In this document: piece by piece, positions 52,297 through 60,292 of the stretch
Numbering within the stretch: position 1 is the first letter of the stretch
How the letters are laid out: every line of letters begins with the position of its first letter
From: Falsibacillus pallidus
Lineage (GTDB): Bacteria; Bacillota; Bacilli; Bacillales; DSM-25281
NCBI RefSeq assembly: GCF_003350505.1
Contig: NZ_QQAY01000017.1
Location: 1 to 60,292 of the forward strand
DNA length: 60,292 nt
Direction: 5' to 3'
Made by a program: the position numbers and the translations under genes
The notes under the pieces: generated by a model
Database searches by the model: none
What the model saw: only the letters and a program-made list of their open reading frames with translations
What the model was told of the DNA's origin: nothing

Positions 52297-54279
52297 TTAT
52301 TCGTCATCTTCTTGTCCGTGATGGTCATTCTCTTTTTGGTGATGATCATTTTCACGTTCACCCTTGGAACCAGCGCCAATCTTTCCTGAAGGAAGTCCGG
52401 AAATATAGCCGACTCCGCCAGTTTCTTGAATGCCGATGCCGTTTTTCATAGCTTCTTCAAGCTTTTGTTTATCGACGGCAGTGATTTGCTTTCCATCCAG
52501 ATCTTCACCCGGATGCTGGTAGTTGCTCAGGATATATCTTGAATCTTTGATCATGTCATCCGCTCGGAGTCCTGTTGCTTCAGCTCCAACTGGGACGGAG
52601 AGAATCCTGGAAAGCTTTTTCGTTTCTACATTGTACGCCCACACAAAGTTATTTGTATGAAGTGCGCTGTCTTCTCCGATGAACAATGTATTCATATCAT
52701 CTGAGAAGCTTAGGTTATCCGGGTTGGCGATTTTGTCTGGTGCAGCTGTATTTCCGTATGCATCAGGCTTCTCAAGGTCTTGGCCTACAATAAGTGCTCC
52801 CATGTTGGAAGGGACATACTCACTATTGATTTTTTCACCTGAAGCATCTGCTTGTCCGCCTGTCAGGTTAAGCTGGAATGTTGCACCGGAATCACGTGCA
52901 GGCAATTGGATATCATCGCGTACACCGTTGTCCTGTTTTTCCATGCTGCCATTTTCATAAGAAATGGCCATGTAGGCTTTTTTATCTTTTTGATTCACTG
53001 CGATGCCTTCCATTTTATTGAACTCAGAAGTCGCTCCCAAGATGGCTCCGTAGCGTCTTGCTTCAAGGTAAGCCGCTGCTTTTTCCATGCCAGGCTTTAC
53101 TTTTAAATACTCTACTTTTTTGCTTGCATTCGTTTTAACTGCTGTGAATCCTTCTGTTGGCTCGGAAGCTGTTTCGAAAATGTCGCTGAACTTTACGCCC
53201 TTATCAATAATCGCTTTTATTTCATCATCTGTTGAATGACCGAGCTTGATCCATTGGAGGTCTCCAGCACCGCCATTTTCAGCGGATGTTTGATTGAATT
53301 TTGCCGCATATAAAGTACCTGCAGAGAAGTCACGCTTCTTATCTGCGACATACATAAACATCATTGTATTTCCGCCGTCATCGCCAAAGAGCGCAGTCTT
53401 TTCATCCGGCAGCACTTGCATCGTTTCATGGGAGAAGCGGCCTGTGCTGTAATGTTTGACGACAGAGGCATTCCCTTTATTGTCTACAGAGATTTCGGGG
53501 ATCCAGCCGTAGAAATATGGATTCGCTTTGCTTTCATCGCCGAAGTAATATTTAGCGAAATTGGTTACGTCTCGGTAAGAGCAGGATGAAGGATCTTCAA
53601 AAGCACGTGCATCCGGTTCGTACTCTTCAGAACCTAGATGGGTTCCCCATGAAGTGGTAGAACCGTTGCATGGAGTCCACAATCCATTCACATTGGAGAA
53701 ATCGATTTTCTTCGCGTTGTTGACAGTAAGTTCCCCTGTCTTTGGATTGCGATCCACTTGAGTCAATGTCATGGATGCAGGAAGTCCGTGAACATCTTCG
53801 CCTGCATTGTTCATGGATTCATATTCATAATGGGAAATCAAGTAGCTTTTTCCTGCGATTGTGATCATGCTGTTGGAATCCGGAGCATCCGACACAAAGT
53901 TAGATGGCTTGTCCGGAACGCTTGTATCTACAATGGGATCGCCATTGGCGTCAATCGGTGTTCCAGCTGCAATCATTTCATCTTTGTTCTTGACGATTTT
54001 ATCTTTAGAAAGGAAAAGCTGATTGTAGTTTAATGGATTTTCTTCGACAGTGCCGTCTTTATAAGTAACTTTGACTTTGGCATCCGTATAGGTTTTTACC
54101 ATATTTTCAACTGTACTAGGAGCTTTCATAGAAGTAAATTCTACACTCTGGATCTGCTTATGTGCATTTGGATGATGGCTCCCTTTATAGCCATGATGGT
54201 GATCATGTGCAGAAGCGAGTGCAGGAATTGATGATGCTAAAAGAGCAATGGAAAGCCCAACAGATACTTTCTTTTTCAT
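52297..54279 (-). CDS. PhoX-type (DUF839) secreted phosphatase-like protein
   Basis: A 660-residue secreted protein of the PhoX/DUF839 beta-propeller family, which hydrolyses phosphate esters with Ca/Fe cofactors. A Sec signal peptide (about 1-25) is followed by a His-rich segment (HDHHHG...HHPNAH), and the protein ends in a His/Glu/Asp-rich tail (ENDHHQKENDHHGQEDD). Segments CNGSTTSWGTHLGSEEYEPD and HETMQVLPDEKTALFGDDG fit the PhoX metal site. ATG 54277-54279 has GAGGAGG upstream. The His-rich ends suggest metal binding on the cell surface. Confidence 0.85.
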   Translation of the reverse strand: MKKKVSVGLSIALLASSIPALASAHDHHHGYKGSHHPNAHKQIQSVEFTSMKAPSTVENMVKTYTDAKVKVTYKDGTVEENPLNYNQLFLSKDKIVKNKDEMIAAGTPIDANGDPIVDTSVPDKPSNFVSDAPDSNSMITIAGKSYLISHYEYESMNNAGEDVHGLPASMTLTQVDRNPKTGELTVNNAKKIDFSNVNGLWTPCNGSTTSWGTHLGSEEYEPDARAFEDPSSCSYRDVTNFAKYYFGDESKANPYFYGWIPEISVDNKGNASVVKHYSTGRFSHETMQVLPDEKTALFGDDGGNTMMFMYVADKKRDFSAGTLYAAKFNQTSAENGGAGDLQWIKLGHSTDDEIKAIIDKGVKFSDIFETASEPTEGFTAVKTNASKKVEYLKVKPGMEKAAAYLEARRYGAILGATSEFNKMEGIAVNQKDKKAYMAISYENGSMEKQDNGVRDDIQLPARDSGATFQLNLTGGQADASGEKINSEYVPSNMGALIVGQDLEKPDAYGNTAAPDKIANPDNLSFSDDMNTLFIGEDSALHTNNFVWAYNVETKKLSRILSVPVGAEATGLRADDMIKDSRYILSNYQHPGEDLDGKQITAVDKQKLEEAMKNGIGIQETGGVGYISGLPSGKIGAGSKGERENDHHQKENDHHGQEDDE

Positions 54280-54319
54280 AGTGGAAAAAACCTCCTCATT
54301 TATGGTTAATTCCATTAAA

Positions 54320-54390
54320 ACAGAGAAGAGTTAAGGAGGAATAAAGTTAATGAAGGTGATGTAAAGATGGAGTTACAATTGCATAACAAA
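54320..54390 (-). promoter_or_regulatory. Possible PhoP boxes upstream of the PhoX gene
   Basis: On the minus strand, TT(A/C)A-like hexamers recur at 11-bp steps (TTATGC, TAACTC, TTACAT, TCATTA), as in PhoP direct repeats, about 60-110 bp upstream of the start. Matches are imperfect. Confidence 0.35.
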
Positions 54391-54488
54391 AAAGGGATAT
54401 TTTTTTGAAGTGAAGACCATGTTTTTCTTTTGACCTTCATATGATGAAGTTAATAGAAAGAATTACGCAGTTGGATGGGAGGAATGGA

Positions 54489-55361
54489 ATGAGCAGGGCT
54501 TTGGTGCTTCAATCAGATTTTGGGATCAGTGATGGTGCGGTATGTGCCATGTATGGGGTGGCAAATGGTGTCGATTCTTCACTTGCGATTTATGATTTGA
54601 CCCATGATATTCCCCAGTACAACATTTGGGAAGGTTCTTACAGACTGCTCCAGACTGTTTCTTATTGGCCTGAAGGGACGGTATTTGTGTCAGTAGTCGA
54701 CCCCGGCGTGGGATCGGACCGCAAAAGCATAGCTGTTAAAACGGCCAGCAATCATTTTATTATTACACCTGACAATGGGACCCTGACCCATATCAAAAAA
54801 CATCAGGGACTCTTGGAAGCGAGAATCATTGATGAAACCGTGAATCGTTTGCCGAACTCAGGAGAATCCTACACCTTCCATGGCCGTGATATTTATGCTT
54901 ATACAGGTGCCAGGCTTGCTTCTGGCGTCATTTCGTATGAGGAAATCGGTCCATCCCTCTCTATGGAAGAGCTTGTAGAACTTCCATTGACAGATGCTGC
55001 TCAAACCAATGGGAAGGTAGAGGGGATTATTGAAATCCTGGATATCCGCTTTGGAAACCTCTGGACAAATATCAGCCGTAAGCTGTTTAAGGAGTTTGGC
55101 ATCCAATATGGAGACTTGCTCGAAGTTTCTATAGAAAGCAGCACGAGGAAAATCTATCAAAATATCATGACGTTTGTGCGGTCATTTGCAGACAGTTTAG
55201 TGGGGGAGCCCTTGGTCTATGTAAACTCTTTGGATATTTTAGGGGTTGCCATCAATCAGGGATCCTTCGCAGGAGCTTATCAAATCGGAAGCGGGTCCGG
55301 CTGGAAGATTACATTTAAGAAAATGAAAGAACTTCCAATTAAAAAGAATAATAGGGAATGA
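54489..55361 (+). CDS. SAM hydrolase (DUF62, SAM-dependent chlorinase/fluorinase family)
   Basis: A 290-residue protein that, in characterised relatives, splits S-adenosylmethionine to adenosine and methionine using water. LQSDFGISDGAVCAMYGVA holds the ribose-binding Asp; VVDPGVGSDRKSIAV and TPDNGTLTH are family hallmarks. A C-terminal domain follows with GNLWTNISRK. ATG 54489 with GGGAGG upstream. The 54280-54488 gap holds the PhoX promoter region. Confidence 0.92.
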   Translation: MSRALVLQSDFGISDGAVCAMYGVANGVDSSLAIYDLTHDIPQYNIWEGSYRLLQTVSYWPEGTVFVSVVDPGVGSDRKSIAVKTASNHFIITPDNGTLTHIKKHQGLLEARIIDETVNRLPNSGESYTFHGRDIYAYTGARLASGVISYEEIGPSLSMEELVELPLTDAAQTNGKVEGIIEILDIRFGNLWTNISRKLFKEFGIQYGDLLEVSIESSTRKIYQNIMTFVRSFADSLVGEPLVYVNSLDILGVAINQGSFAGAYQIGSGSGWKITFKKMKELPIKKNNRE

Positions 55362-55406
55362 TTAGGTGGGGGCAAAAACTTATTTGCCCCGTTAGAAGAT
55401 TAATAG

Positions 55407-55435
55407 TTGCCAATTTTTGAATTTGTATACATAAT
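55407..55435 (+). promoter_or_regulatory. Candidate sigma-A promoter of hemAT
   Basis: TTGCCA (55407-55412) and CATAAT (55430-55435), 17-bp spacing. No sigma-D (TAAA...GCCGATAT) promoter was found. Confidence 0.5.
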
Positions 55436-55461
55436 TTACATAAAGGCATTTACATAAAGAC
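55434..55461 (+). repeat. Tandem 14-bp direct repeat at the hemAT transcription start
   Basis: ATTTACATAAAGGC (55434-55447) is followed directly by ATTTACATAAAGAC (55448-55461), 13/14 identical, immediately downstream of the candidate -10. Confidence 0.8.
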
Positions 55462-55485
55462 ATTCAAAACCAGGGGGACAAAAAC

Positions 55486-56799
55486 GTGTTATTTCAAACT
55501 AAGGAAAAGAGAAAGGGCCGTATACAGGCATTCAATCCTGAAATGGCTTTTCCAGATCAAGATCAAATCATCCAAACATCAAATGCAAGGATTCAAAATC
55601 GTTTAGAATATATGGGCTTTACCAAGCAGCACCTTGAGACGCTGAAAGAGATTTCTCCAGTTGTTTCTCCACTATTGGACGAGCTCTTGCAAAAGGTATT
55701 AAATCACCTCTACATACAGCCGGCTCTCGAGAAAATTGCTTCAAACCACACTACAAGGGAAAGATTGTACGGAGTGTTTGTCCGTTATTTCCAAAGTTTG
55801 TTAAGCGGAACGATTGATGAAGAATATTTTGAAATGAGAAACCGAATCGGTAATACGCATAATAGCGCTGGTCTGCCGGTGGAATGGTTTTTAGCGACAT
55901 ATTCTGCCATCAGCACTCTATTAATCCCGAAAGTCATTGCGTATCTGCAAAACGATCCAGTTAAATTGAACGATGTCATCTTAGCGATTACACATGCAGT
56001 GAACCTGGATTCTCAGCTTGTCGTCCAAAACTACCTGGATGCAAGAATGAGAGAATTGAATACATTGAATGAGTCTAATGCCATGCTTCAAAAAGAATTG
56101 AACTCCATCAGCCAAGAGGTGGCTTCCTCTGTCCAGCAGACAGAAGCATCTATTAATGAAACAAGCACCAAGGCGGAACAAATCAGGAATGAGACAGAAA
56201 CGACTCAGAAGAGCAGCCGCAACCTATTGAATTTGACAAACGTCAACCAGGGGCAGATGGAAGAAATGGTGAGTACGTTTGATAATGTTATGAGCAACGT
56301 ATCATCTTCATTGGAAGGAATCGATCTTCTGAAGGCTATATCTGAGAAAATCATTACGATGACAAAAGGGATTGAGGATATCGCGGATCAAACGAATCTC
56401 CTGGCTTTGAATGCCTCCATTGAAGCGGCTCGAGCAGGGGATGAAGGAAGAGGATTTGCTGTCGTAGCGACAGAGGTTCGAAAGCTTGCTGAAAATTCCA
56501 AAGGGATGAGCAGCCAGATTAAATCGCTGATTGAAGAAAGCGACACACAAATTACGGATCTCGTCCACATCATGCAATCAATGAATACGTATACGAAGGA
56601 ATCACAGTCTAAAATCGGCCAAGTCAAAGGCGGGCTGATGACAATGAAGATGGAAATGGAACAGTATTTGACGATGTTCGATCGGAACAAAGTCGACTTG
56701 GATACTATTGTCCAATCCATAAAAGAAGTCAACGCAACAACAGAAAGCCTTTCAACTTTGGCAAGAGAATTGCTGCTTAAGGCTGAAGGATCAAGATAA
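55486..56799 (+). CDS. hemAT: Globin-coupled soluble chemoreceptor HemAT
   Basis: A 437-residue cytoplasmic aerotaxis transducer. A sensor globin (about 25-185) binds heme through proximal H125 in [16 protein letters not shown]. There are no transmembrane segments. The MCP signalling domain has the conserved hairpin [33 protein letters not shown], which contacts CheA/CheW. GTG 55486 is the start, with GGGGG about nine bases upstream. Monocistronic with its own terminator. Confidence 0.95.
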   Translation: MLFQTKEKRKGRIQAFNPEMAFPDQDQIIQTSNARIQNRLEYMGFTKQHLETLKEISPVVSPLLDELLQKVLNHLYIQPALEKIASNHTTRERLYGVFVRYFQSLLSGTIDEEYFEMRNRIGNTHNSAGLPVEWFLATYSAISTLLIPKVIAYLQNDPVKLNDVILAITHAVNLDSQLVVQNYLDARMRELNTLNESNAMLQKELNSISQEVASSVQQTEASINETSTKAEQIRNETETTQKSSRNLLNLTNVNQGQMEEMVSTFDNVMSNVSSSLEGIDLLKAISEKIITMTKGIEDIADQTNLLALNASIEAARAGDEGRGFAVVATEVRKLAENSKGMSSQIKSLIEESDTQITDLVHIMQSMNTYTKESQSKIGQVKGGLMTMKMEMEQYLTMFDRNKVDLDTIVQSIKEVNATTESLSTLARELLLKAEGSR

Positions 56800-56822
56800 T
56801 CTGATTTAAGGCAAAATTTAAA

Positions 56823-56862
56823 TAGGCTTCGCTTGTCCCTTGTCGGCAGGCGAAGCCTATTT
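56823..56862 (+). terminator. Terminator of hemAT
   Basis: A 10-bp stem TAGGCTTCGC/GCGAAGCCTA (56823-56832 with 56850-56859) followed by TTTC. Confidence 0.75.
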
Positions 56863-56907
56863 CAGCATTGGGCAATTGTTCTGCATATCGTAAACCACTC
56901 CTCAGGC

Positions 56908-57009
56908 TCAGGCGCTTTTCATTTGTCTGCTTCTTTGGCTGATGGCTTTTAATAGGAAAAGCTTGTCCTGTGAAGAAAGCATTCTCCAGCTTCCAACTTT
57001 AATCCTCAT
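56908..57009 (-). CDS. Possible 33-residue small protein
   Basis: A short frame beginning MRIKVGSWRMLSSQDK with AAAGGAG about nine bases before the ATG (57007-57009) and ending at TGA 56908-56910. It is basic and amphipathic, with no recognised family. The strong ribosome binding site is the only support; the rest of 56863-57188 shows nothing else. Confidence 0.4.
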   Translation of the reverse strand: MRIKVGSWRMLSSQDKLFLLKAISQRSRQMKSA

Positions 57010-57188
57010 GTCTTCACGCTCCTTTCAAATCCATTTAACATTTTATTACTTTTTACCGCTATTTTTCATATTTAAAACAACAAAAATATCTACAAATCCA
57101 GACACGGATTTTCGTTAAGCGTTGCAAGATTGCTCGAATTTAGTGAAGGAAGATCGAAACGTGGAGAAAGACAGCCGCTGCAAATAAA

Positions 57189-57218
57189 AAAACATCCTTC
57201 CCAAATGGAAAGGATGCT
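57189..57218 (-). terminator. Terminator of the iseA-like gene
   Basis: On the minus strand CATCCTTTCC pairs with GGGAAGGATG (one mismatch) and is followed by a T run. Confidence 0.82.
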
Positions 57219-57227
57219 GTGATTTTT

Positions 57228-57770
57228 TTATCTGACCGCATCAATGGCATTGATCAGCCACTCGCCATTTACTTTGACAAACGTCACTTTTTCTTTTGAA
57301 ACCTCTTTTGTTTCCCCGACAGGAACAGTGAATTCGTACAGTCGGATATCTTTACGCTGATAAATCAATTTTCCCTTTGCTTTATCCCATTCAAGGAGGC
57401 TTCCGCCGTCTGCATTTGGCTGGGCAAACTTGCCTTTGTATTCAATGAAGGAATATTTTTTGATCCCTTTTTTGATTGCATTCCTTGTAAACACTTTATT
57501 CATATACTTCGTGAATTTCTTTTTAGTTCCCAAATCGCTGCAGAAATAGCGGTAATCCGTTCCTTTATAATCGAAGCTCCCATCTGTGCATTTGGCATTT
57601 TCTGCTTCAGGATTGTGGCCGCTCATGGCGCTCCAATAATGCTTCCTCGCTTCAAGTGCCAAGTTTAGAGCTTTGCTGGTGGTGAGATTACCGGTTGTTT
57701 TAGCAGAGGCTCCCATGCTGAAAGTAAATAACGAGAGTACAGCTGCCAAAATCAAGATCCATTTTTTCAT
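57228..57770 (-). CDS. Secreted IseA-like inhibitor of D,L-endopeptidases
   Basis: A 180-residue secreted protein with a Sec signal peptide (about 1-23, ASAK end) and one pair of cysteines (AKCTDGSF and YFCSDLGTK). The layout ALNLALEARKHYWSAMSGHN, then CSDLGTKKKFTKYM and AQPNADGGSLLEWDKAKGKL, matches B. subtilis IseA (YoeB) as I remember it. IseA binds cell-separation endopeptidases in the wall and lowers autolysis. GGGGGAA precedes the ATG. No WalR site was searched for in detail. Confidence 0.72.
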   Translation of the reverse strand: MKKWILILAAVLSLFTFSMGASAKTTGNLTTSKALNLALEARKHYWSAMSGHNPEAENAKCTDGSFDYKGTDYRYFCSDLGTKKKFTKYMNKVFTRNAIKKGIKKYSFIEYKGKFAQPNADGGSLLEWDKAKGKLIYQRKDIRLYEFTVPVGETKEVSKEKVTFVKVNGEWLINAIDAVR

Positions 57771-57959
57771 TGAAGTTCCCCCTTAATATTCATCAAAAAT
57801 AAAGACGGAGGGAATTGGAAAATGTTTCATGTCCTAAAAAATATTTTAAGCAGCTTTAAAATAGACAGGACAAAGGCCCATTTATCAGCGAATGCCCTTG
57901 TTCTTTGAAGCAAAATGAAATTCTGCGGCATACGAATAAAGTAAAATGCTTGCAGGGAA

Positions 57960-59057
57960 GTGAAGAGAGTGAATTCACCATGGATGAATAAAATGAATGT
58001 GGCAGTGCCGATGAATCAATCCGTCTACAAAGGGTGCTGCACAAAAACATTTATTCTTGAAGATCAAGATGAAAAGGATGCTTCCAAGGTAAACATGGCA
58101 CCTCTCGGAACGGTACCTGTGGAAAAGCGGACCGTTGAAAAAAGGGAGCCGGAAAAAAACGTTAAAGGGTATATCGAGGAAGAAATCGATGAACCAATGA
58201 TGAAGGAAGAAGCAGTAAAGGAACCGGAGCCAGAACGAGAACCAGAACCAGTCACTCCAAAAGCTAAGGTGAAATCAAATCCTTCCTTTCCATTGGATTT
58301 AGGTGTTCTTGGCATAGAGGATGTGGCGACTGAAGAATGGCTCCTCGAGATGGTGGAAGCACATGAACAGGAATCAATAATCCGCCATATCAAGCATTCC
58401 ATACCATTTCAAGGTTCAGTAGAAATCACCCATTTTCAAAAATGTGCCCTTTTCGCCGGAGAAATAGTAGAATCTTCTACATTCATTGATACTAAGGATA
58501 AGCTCCGTCCTGATATCCATACAAGGTTCCTGCATGTGAAATCTCTATACCCGGAGGAGCCTTATTGTCAGCTAATCAGTTCAGAAGTCAGCGAATTGAT
58601 TGAAATAGTGGATAATCCAGTAGAAATTGAAAGACCATCAGCTCCTGTCTCCATTACTTTGCTGAAATCTTCCTTTAACGCCGAAAGTGAAGATGAGATT
58701 GAAAAAAGGGAAGATGGAATTTCAATCAGAGTACCCGTTGTGCTCGGTGAATATGCCATTGAAATCACATTGCAGGAGTCTATAGTATTCAAAGATGAGC
58801 TAAAGGATTTATTGGAAATCTCTAATACTGTGAAGCTGACAGAATGCAAATTTCTCCCGACAGAATTCACACCGCCAAACGAAAAGGGATGGAAGGAAGC
58901 GAAGAAGGGGCGCTTATTCTTCGAAGGGGAAATCGAGCAGTCCATCAACTTTACGGATTTCAAATACAAGAAAAAGCCTAGCAGATTGGATGAAAAGATC
59001 AACTTAAACATCATGCTGGAGCTTCTGCAATCCCAGGTTGTTCGGGCTTCCCTTTAA
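57960..59057 (+). CDS. CsxC/SPOCS-like spore-surface protein, larger paralogue
   Basis: A 365-residue protein with an N-terminal Cys pair (YKGCCTKTF), a Glu/Pro/Lys-rich linker (about 40-105, KEPEPEREPEPVTPK) and two related beta-rich domains. The first (about 135-215) contains HFQKCALFAGEIVESS and PYCQLI; the second (about 255-345) contains ECKFLPTEF and GRLFFEGEIEQSINF, matching the next gene product. GTG 57960 is a tentative start; an ATG at 57984 is possible. CATACGAAT upstream recalls a sigma-E/K -10 but is not convincing. Likely a spore coat or exosporium component. Confidence 0.65.
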   Translation: MKRVNSPWMNKMNVAVPMNQSVYKGCCTKTFILEDQDEKDASKVNMAPLGTVPVEKRTVEKREPEKNVKGYIEEEIDEPMMKEEAVKEPEPEREPEPVTPKAKVKSNPSFPLDLGVLGIEDVATEEWLLEMVEAHEQESIIRHIKHSIPFQGSVEITHFQKCALFAGEIVESSTFIDTKDKLRPDIHTRFLHVKSLYPEEPYCQLISSEVSELIEIVDNPVEIERPSAPVSITLLKSSFNAESEDEIEKREDGISIRVPVVLGEYAIEITLQESIVFKDELKDLLEISNTVKLTECKFLPTEFTPPNEKGWKEAKKGRLFFEGEIEQSINFTDFKYKKKPSRLDEKINLNIMLELLQSQVVRASL

Positions 59058-59201
59058 ACAATCAAAAAAATGATAGAAAAGCTAAAAATGATATAAATGC
59101 CTTGTACCTTTTGACTATACGAAAAGTTTCCTCCTGAATAAGTTATTAATGTAAGTTGATCAACTTTCAAATATATAAATTATTTAGGAGGAACAAATAG
59201 T

Positions 59202-59984
59202 ATGACAAATGCAAAAAGAGTAAGTGGACAAGGAAGCTCAAGAGATCCTATCGTTGTCCCATGTCAAGTTGATGCAAGACAACAAGCATATCTTACTAAC
59301 CAAGCAATTCCATTGGTAACACAAGCTGCAACTCCAACATTGAAAGTCCCTGTAGCCGTAGCTGAAAGAACAATCCAAGTCGTAACTGAAGCAGACATCC
59401 CATTGAATCCGCCAGCAACAGAAATCAAGCGTGTGCTTAAAGATGTACTATTGACTCAATGCAAATTGATTCCAGTAGAATTCCAGCCAATCCCAGGAAC
59501 TGACTTCCGTTTTGTAACTAGAGCAAAATTATTCGTAGAAGGCTATATCAGAAAGAACATTGAATATGCATCCGACAGCTGCAACGGCGTTCTTTATGAC
59601 CGTGTAGCCAACCTTCACTTCTCTGGTTTCACTGAATTGACAGCTGGTGACTTCACTTCATTCCCAATCTGGAGCAGCTCCACTGAAGACAGAGCAAGAT
59701 TCATCAATCCAAACAATGGCGACTTCCCTCGTTTGGACAAGTATTACTTTGAAAACACTAACTACTACAACGAACAGCCTTATTGCGAACTAGTAAGAGC
59801 TGATTTCTATGAAATCGACTTCTCTCCTACTATGGTAGATCCGCAAGCTGCTTTCGATACACTTCGCGAAAAAATCGTATTAGACCTTTCTTTAAAAGTT
59901 CTTCAAGTTCAACAAGTTCAAGTAGACGGCTCCCTCGTTATTCCTGGAAATGGAACAGACGGCGCTGCAGGTACTCAAGCTTAA
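59202..59984 (+). CDS. CsxC-family/SPOCS-like spore-surface protein
   Basis: A 260-residue protein resembling the CsxC/DUF3794-related spore proteins of Bacillus and Clostridium. The core runs VPVAVAERTIQVV, PATEIKRVLKDVLLTQCKLIPVEF, then RAKLFVEGYIRKNIEYA, followed by an insert with SCNGVLYDRVA and PYCELVRADFYEID. Five scattered Cys could form crosslinks. A strong TTTAGGAGGAA site precedes ATG 59202. The gene favours A- and T-rich codons more than its neighbours, as expected for a highly expressed late spore protein. Paralogous to the preceding gene. Confidence 0.72.
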   Translation: MTNAKRVSGQGSSRDPIVVPCQVDARQQAYLTNQAIPLVTQAATPTLKVPVAVAERTIQVVTEADIPLNPPATEIKRVLKDVLLTQCKLIPVEFQPIPGTDFRFVTRAKLFVEGYIRKNIEYASDSCNGVLYDRVANLHFSGFTELTAGDFTSFPIWSSSTEDRARFINPNNGDFPRLDKYYFENTNYYNEQPYCELVRADFYEIDFSPTMVDPQAAFDTLREKIVLDLSLKVLQVQQVQVDGSLVIPGNGTDGAAGTQA

Positions 59985-59997
59985 TAGAAGGAAATGA

Positions 59998-60025
59998 AAA
60001 GAGCGGTTCGTCCGCTCTTTTTTAT
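59998..60025 (+). terminator. Terminator of the CsxC-like gene
   Basis: AAAGAGCGG/CCGCTCTTT stem (59998-60006 with 60012-60020) followed by T-rich sequence. Confidence 0.92.
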
Positions 60026-60133
60026 ATTTTCATGATAGAAATGTCTAAAATCTAGAGAAACTCGGGACATTTGATTGGCAGATGGAGAAAAGAGCATGGG
60101 AAAACATGGTGATTTGCCCTCTCTATATGCTCT

Positions 60134-60196
60134 ATGCGCCAGACTTAGTCGCTTATGCGCCATCTGGCTCGTTCTATGCGCCGGAATCTCCTGCTA
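60134..60196 (+). repeat. 21-bp-period ATGCGC repeat array, locus 5 (three units)
   Basis: Cores begin at 60134, 60155 and 60176, with a decayed fourth near 60196 (ATTGAA). It is the shortest of the five arrays, about 110 bp past the terminator of the CsxC-like gene. Confidence 0.88.
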
Positions 60197-60276
60197 TTGA
60201 AGTTAGTATAAAAAGTGGACACAGGTAGTGGCGTCATGTTTAAATCTATACAACTATAAAAAGGGCGTGTATAAAC

Positions 60277-60292
60277 GTGGCGAAAGATCAGA
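60277..60292 (+). CDS. Possible start of a gene cut by the window edge
   Basis: GTG at 60277 begins a frame reading M/V-A-K-D-Q, with AAGGGCG seven or more bases upstream. Only five codons are visible, so the product is unknown. Confidence 0.3.

Noticed and set aside
58064-59014. Minus-strand open frames over the spore gene 57960-59057
   Set aside because: They are shadows; the plus-strand gene has domain homology to its neighbour.
6277-60196. Possible CRISPR arrays
   Set aside because: The constant core is only 6-9 bp with 12-15 bp variable parts, no 23-40 bp direct repeats, and no cas genes.

Overview
The window looks like chromosomal DNA of a spore-forming Bacillaceae species. It is low-to-moderate GC, with strong AGGAGG-type ribosome binding sites, many TTG and GTG starts, T-box leaders, and a Fur box. 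It carries Bacillus-type genes: gatCAB, dgkB, rlmCD, glnQHMP, racA, hemAT, an IseA-like gene and spore-surface genes. No rRNA, tRNA, phage, full-length insertion sequence or CRISPR array is visible. The genus cannot be named from this sequence alone.

Layout. 1-2.7 kb: end of a P5C dehydrogenase gene, the convergent proline symporter putP and a small cupin gene. 2.9-6.2 kb: the gatCAB operon for Gln-tRNA(Gln) formation. 6.5-16.1 kb: an accessory stretch with a secreted thermolysin-type protease, VOC protein, L,D-transpeptidase, small membrane and HTH proteins, arylamine N-acetyltransferase, and an ECF sigma/anti-sigma/multi-TM2 operon. 16.4-20.8 kb: dgkB, a Fur-box FTR1 permease, a nucleoside hydrolase and rlmCD. 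20.9-24 kb: a glutamine-type ABC transporter. 24-28.3 kb: a prolyl hydroxylase and two amino acid permeases, one under a T-box. 28.4-44.6 kb: mixed metabolic genes (GNAT, threonine-aldolase family, C45 acyltransferase-like, nitroreductase, SDR, amino acid oxidase, MFS efflux, KinB-like kinase, aldo/keto reductase, ABC1 kinase), racA and a 2-hydroxyacid dehydrogenase. 44.7-46.8 kb: an aromatic amino acid hydroxylase under a second T-box. 46.9-60.3 kb: GNAT, VanW, a MerR/EamA pair, metallophosphoesterase, PhoX, SAM hydrolase, HemAT, an IseA-like inhibitor and two CsxC-like spore-surface genes.

How the genes work together. The PutP/P5C dehydrogenase pair suggests proline catabolism. GatCAB, RlmCD and DgkB are housekeeping. 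Two T-box genes connect aromatic amino acid supply: the hydroxylase makes Tyr from Phe and its likely specifier is TAC, while the permease has a likely TTC specifier. RacA, the CsxC-like proteins and the KinB-like kinase point to sporulation. The ECF operon, the IseA-like protein and the L,D-transpeptidase point to envelope maintenance.

The most unusual content is intergenic. Five short arrays of a 21-bp-period repeat with core ATGCGC lie at 6.3, 13.6, 29.2, 47.9 and 60.1 kb, four of them with exactly six units. A second, unrelated 21-bp-period array (core CACTTT) lies beside the 47.9 kb array. Two ~172-bp MITE-like elements (8.3 and 16.3 kb) have terminal inverted repeats and 7-8 bp flanking duplications. 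The two T-box transcripts also begin with a shared 26-nt segment (24/26 identical) that the T-box itself does not explain.
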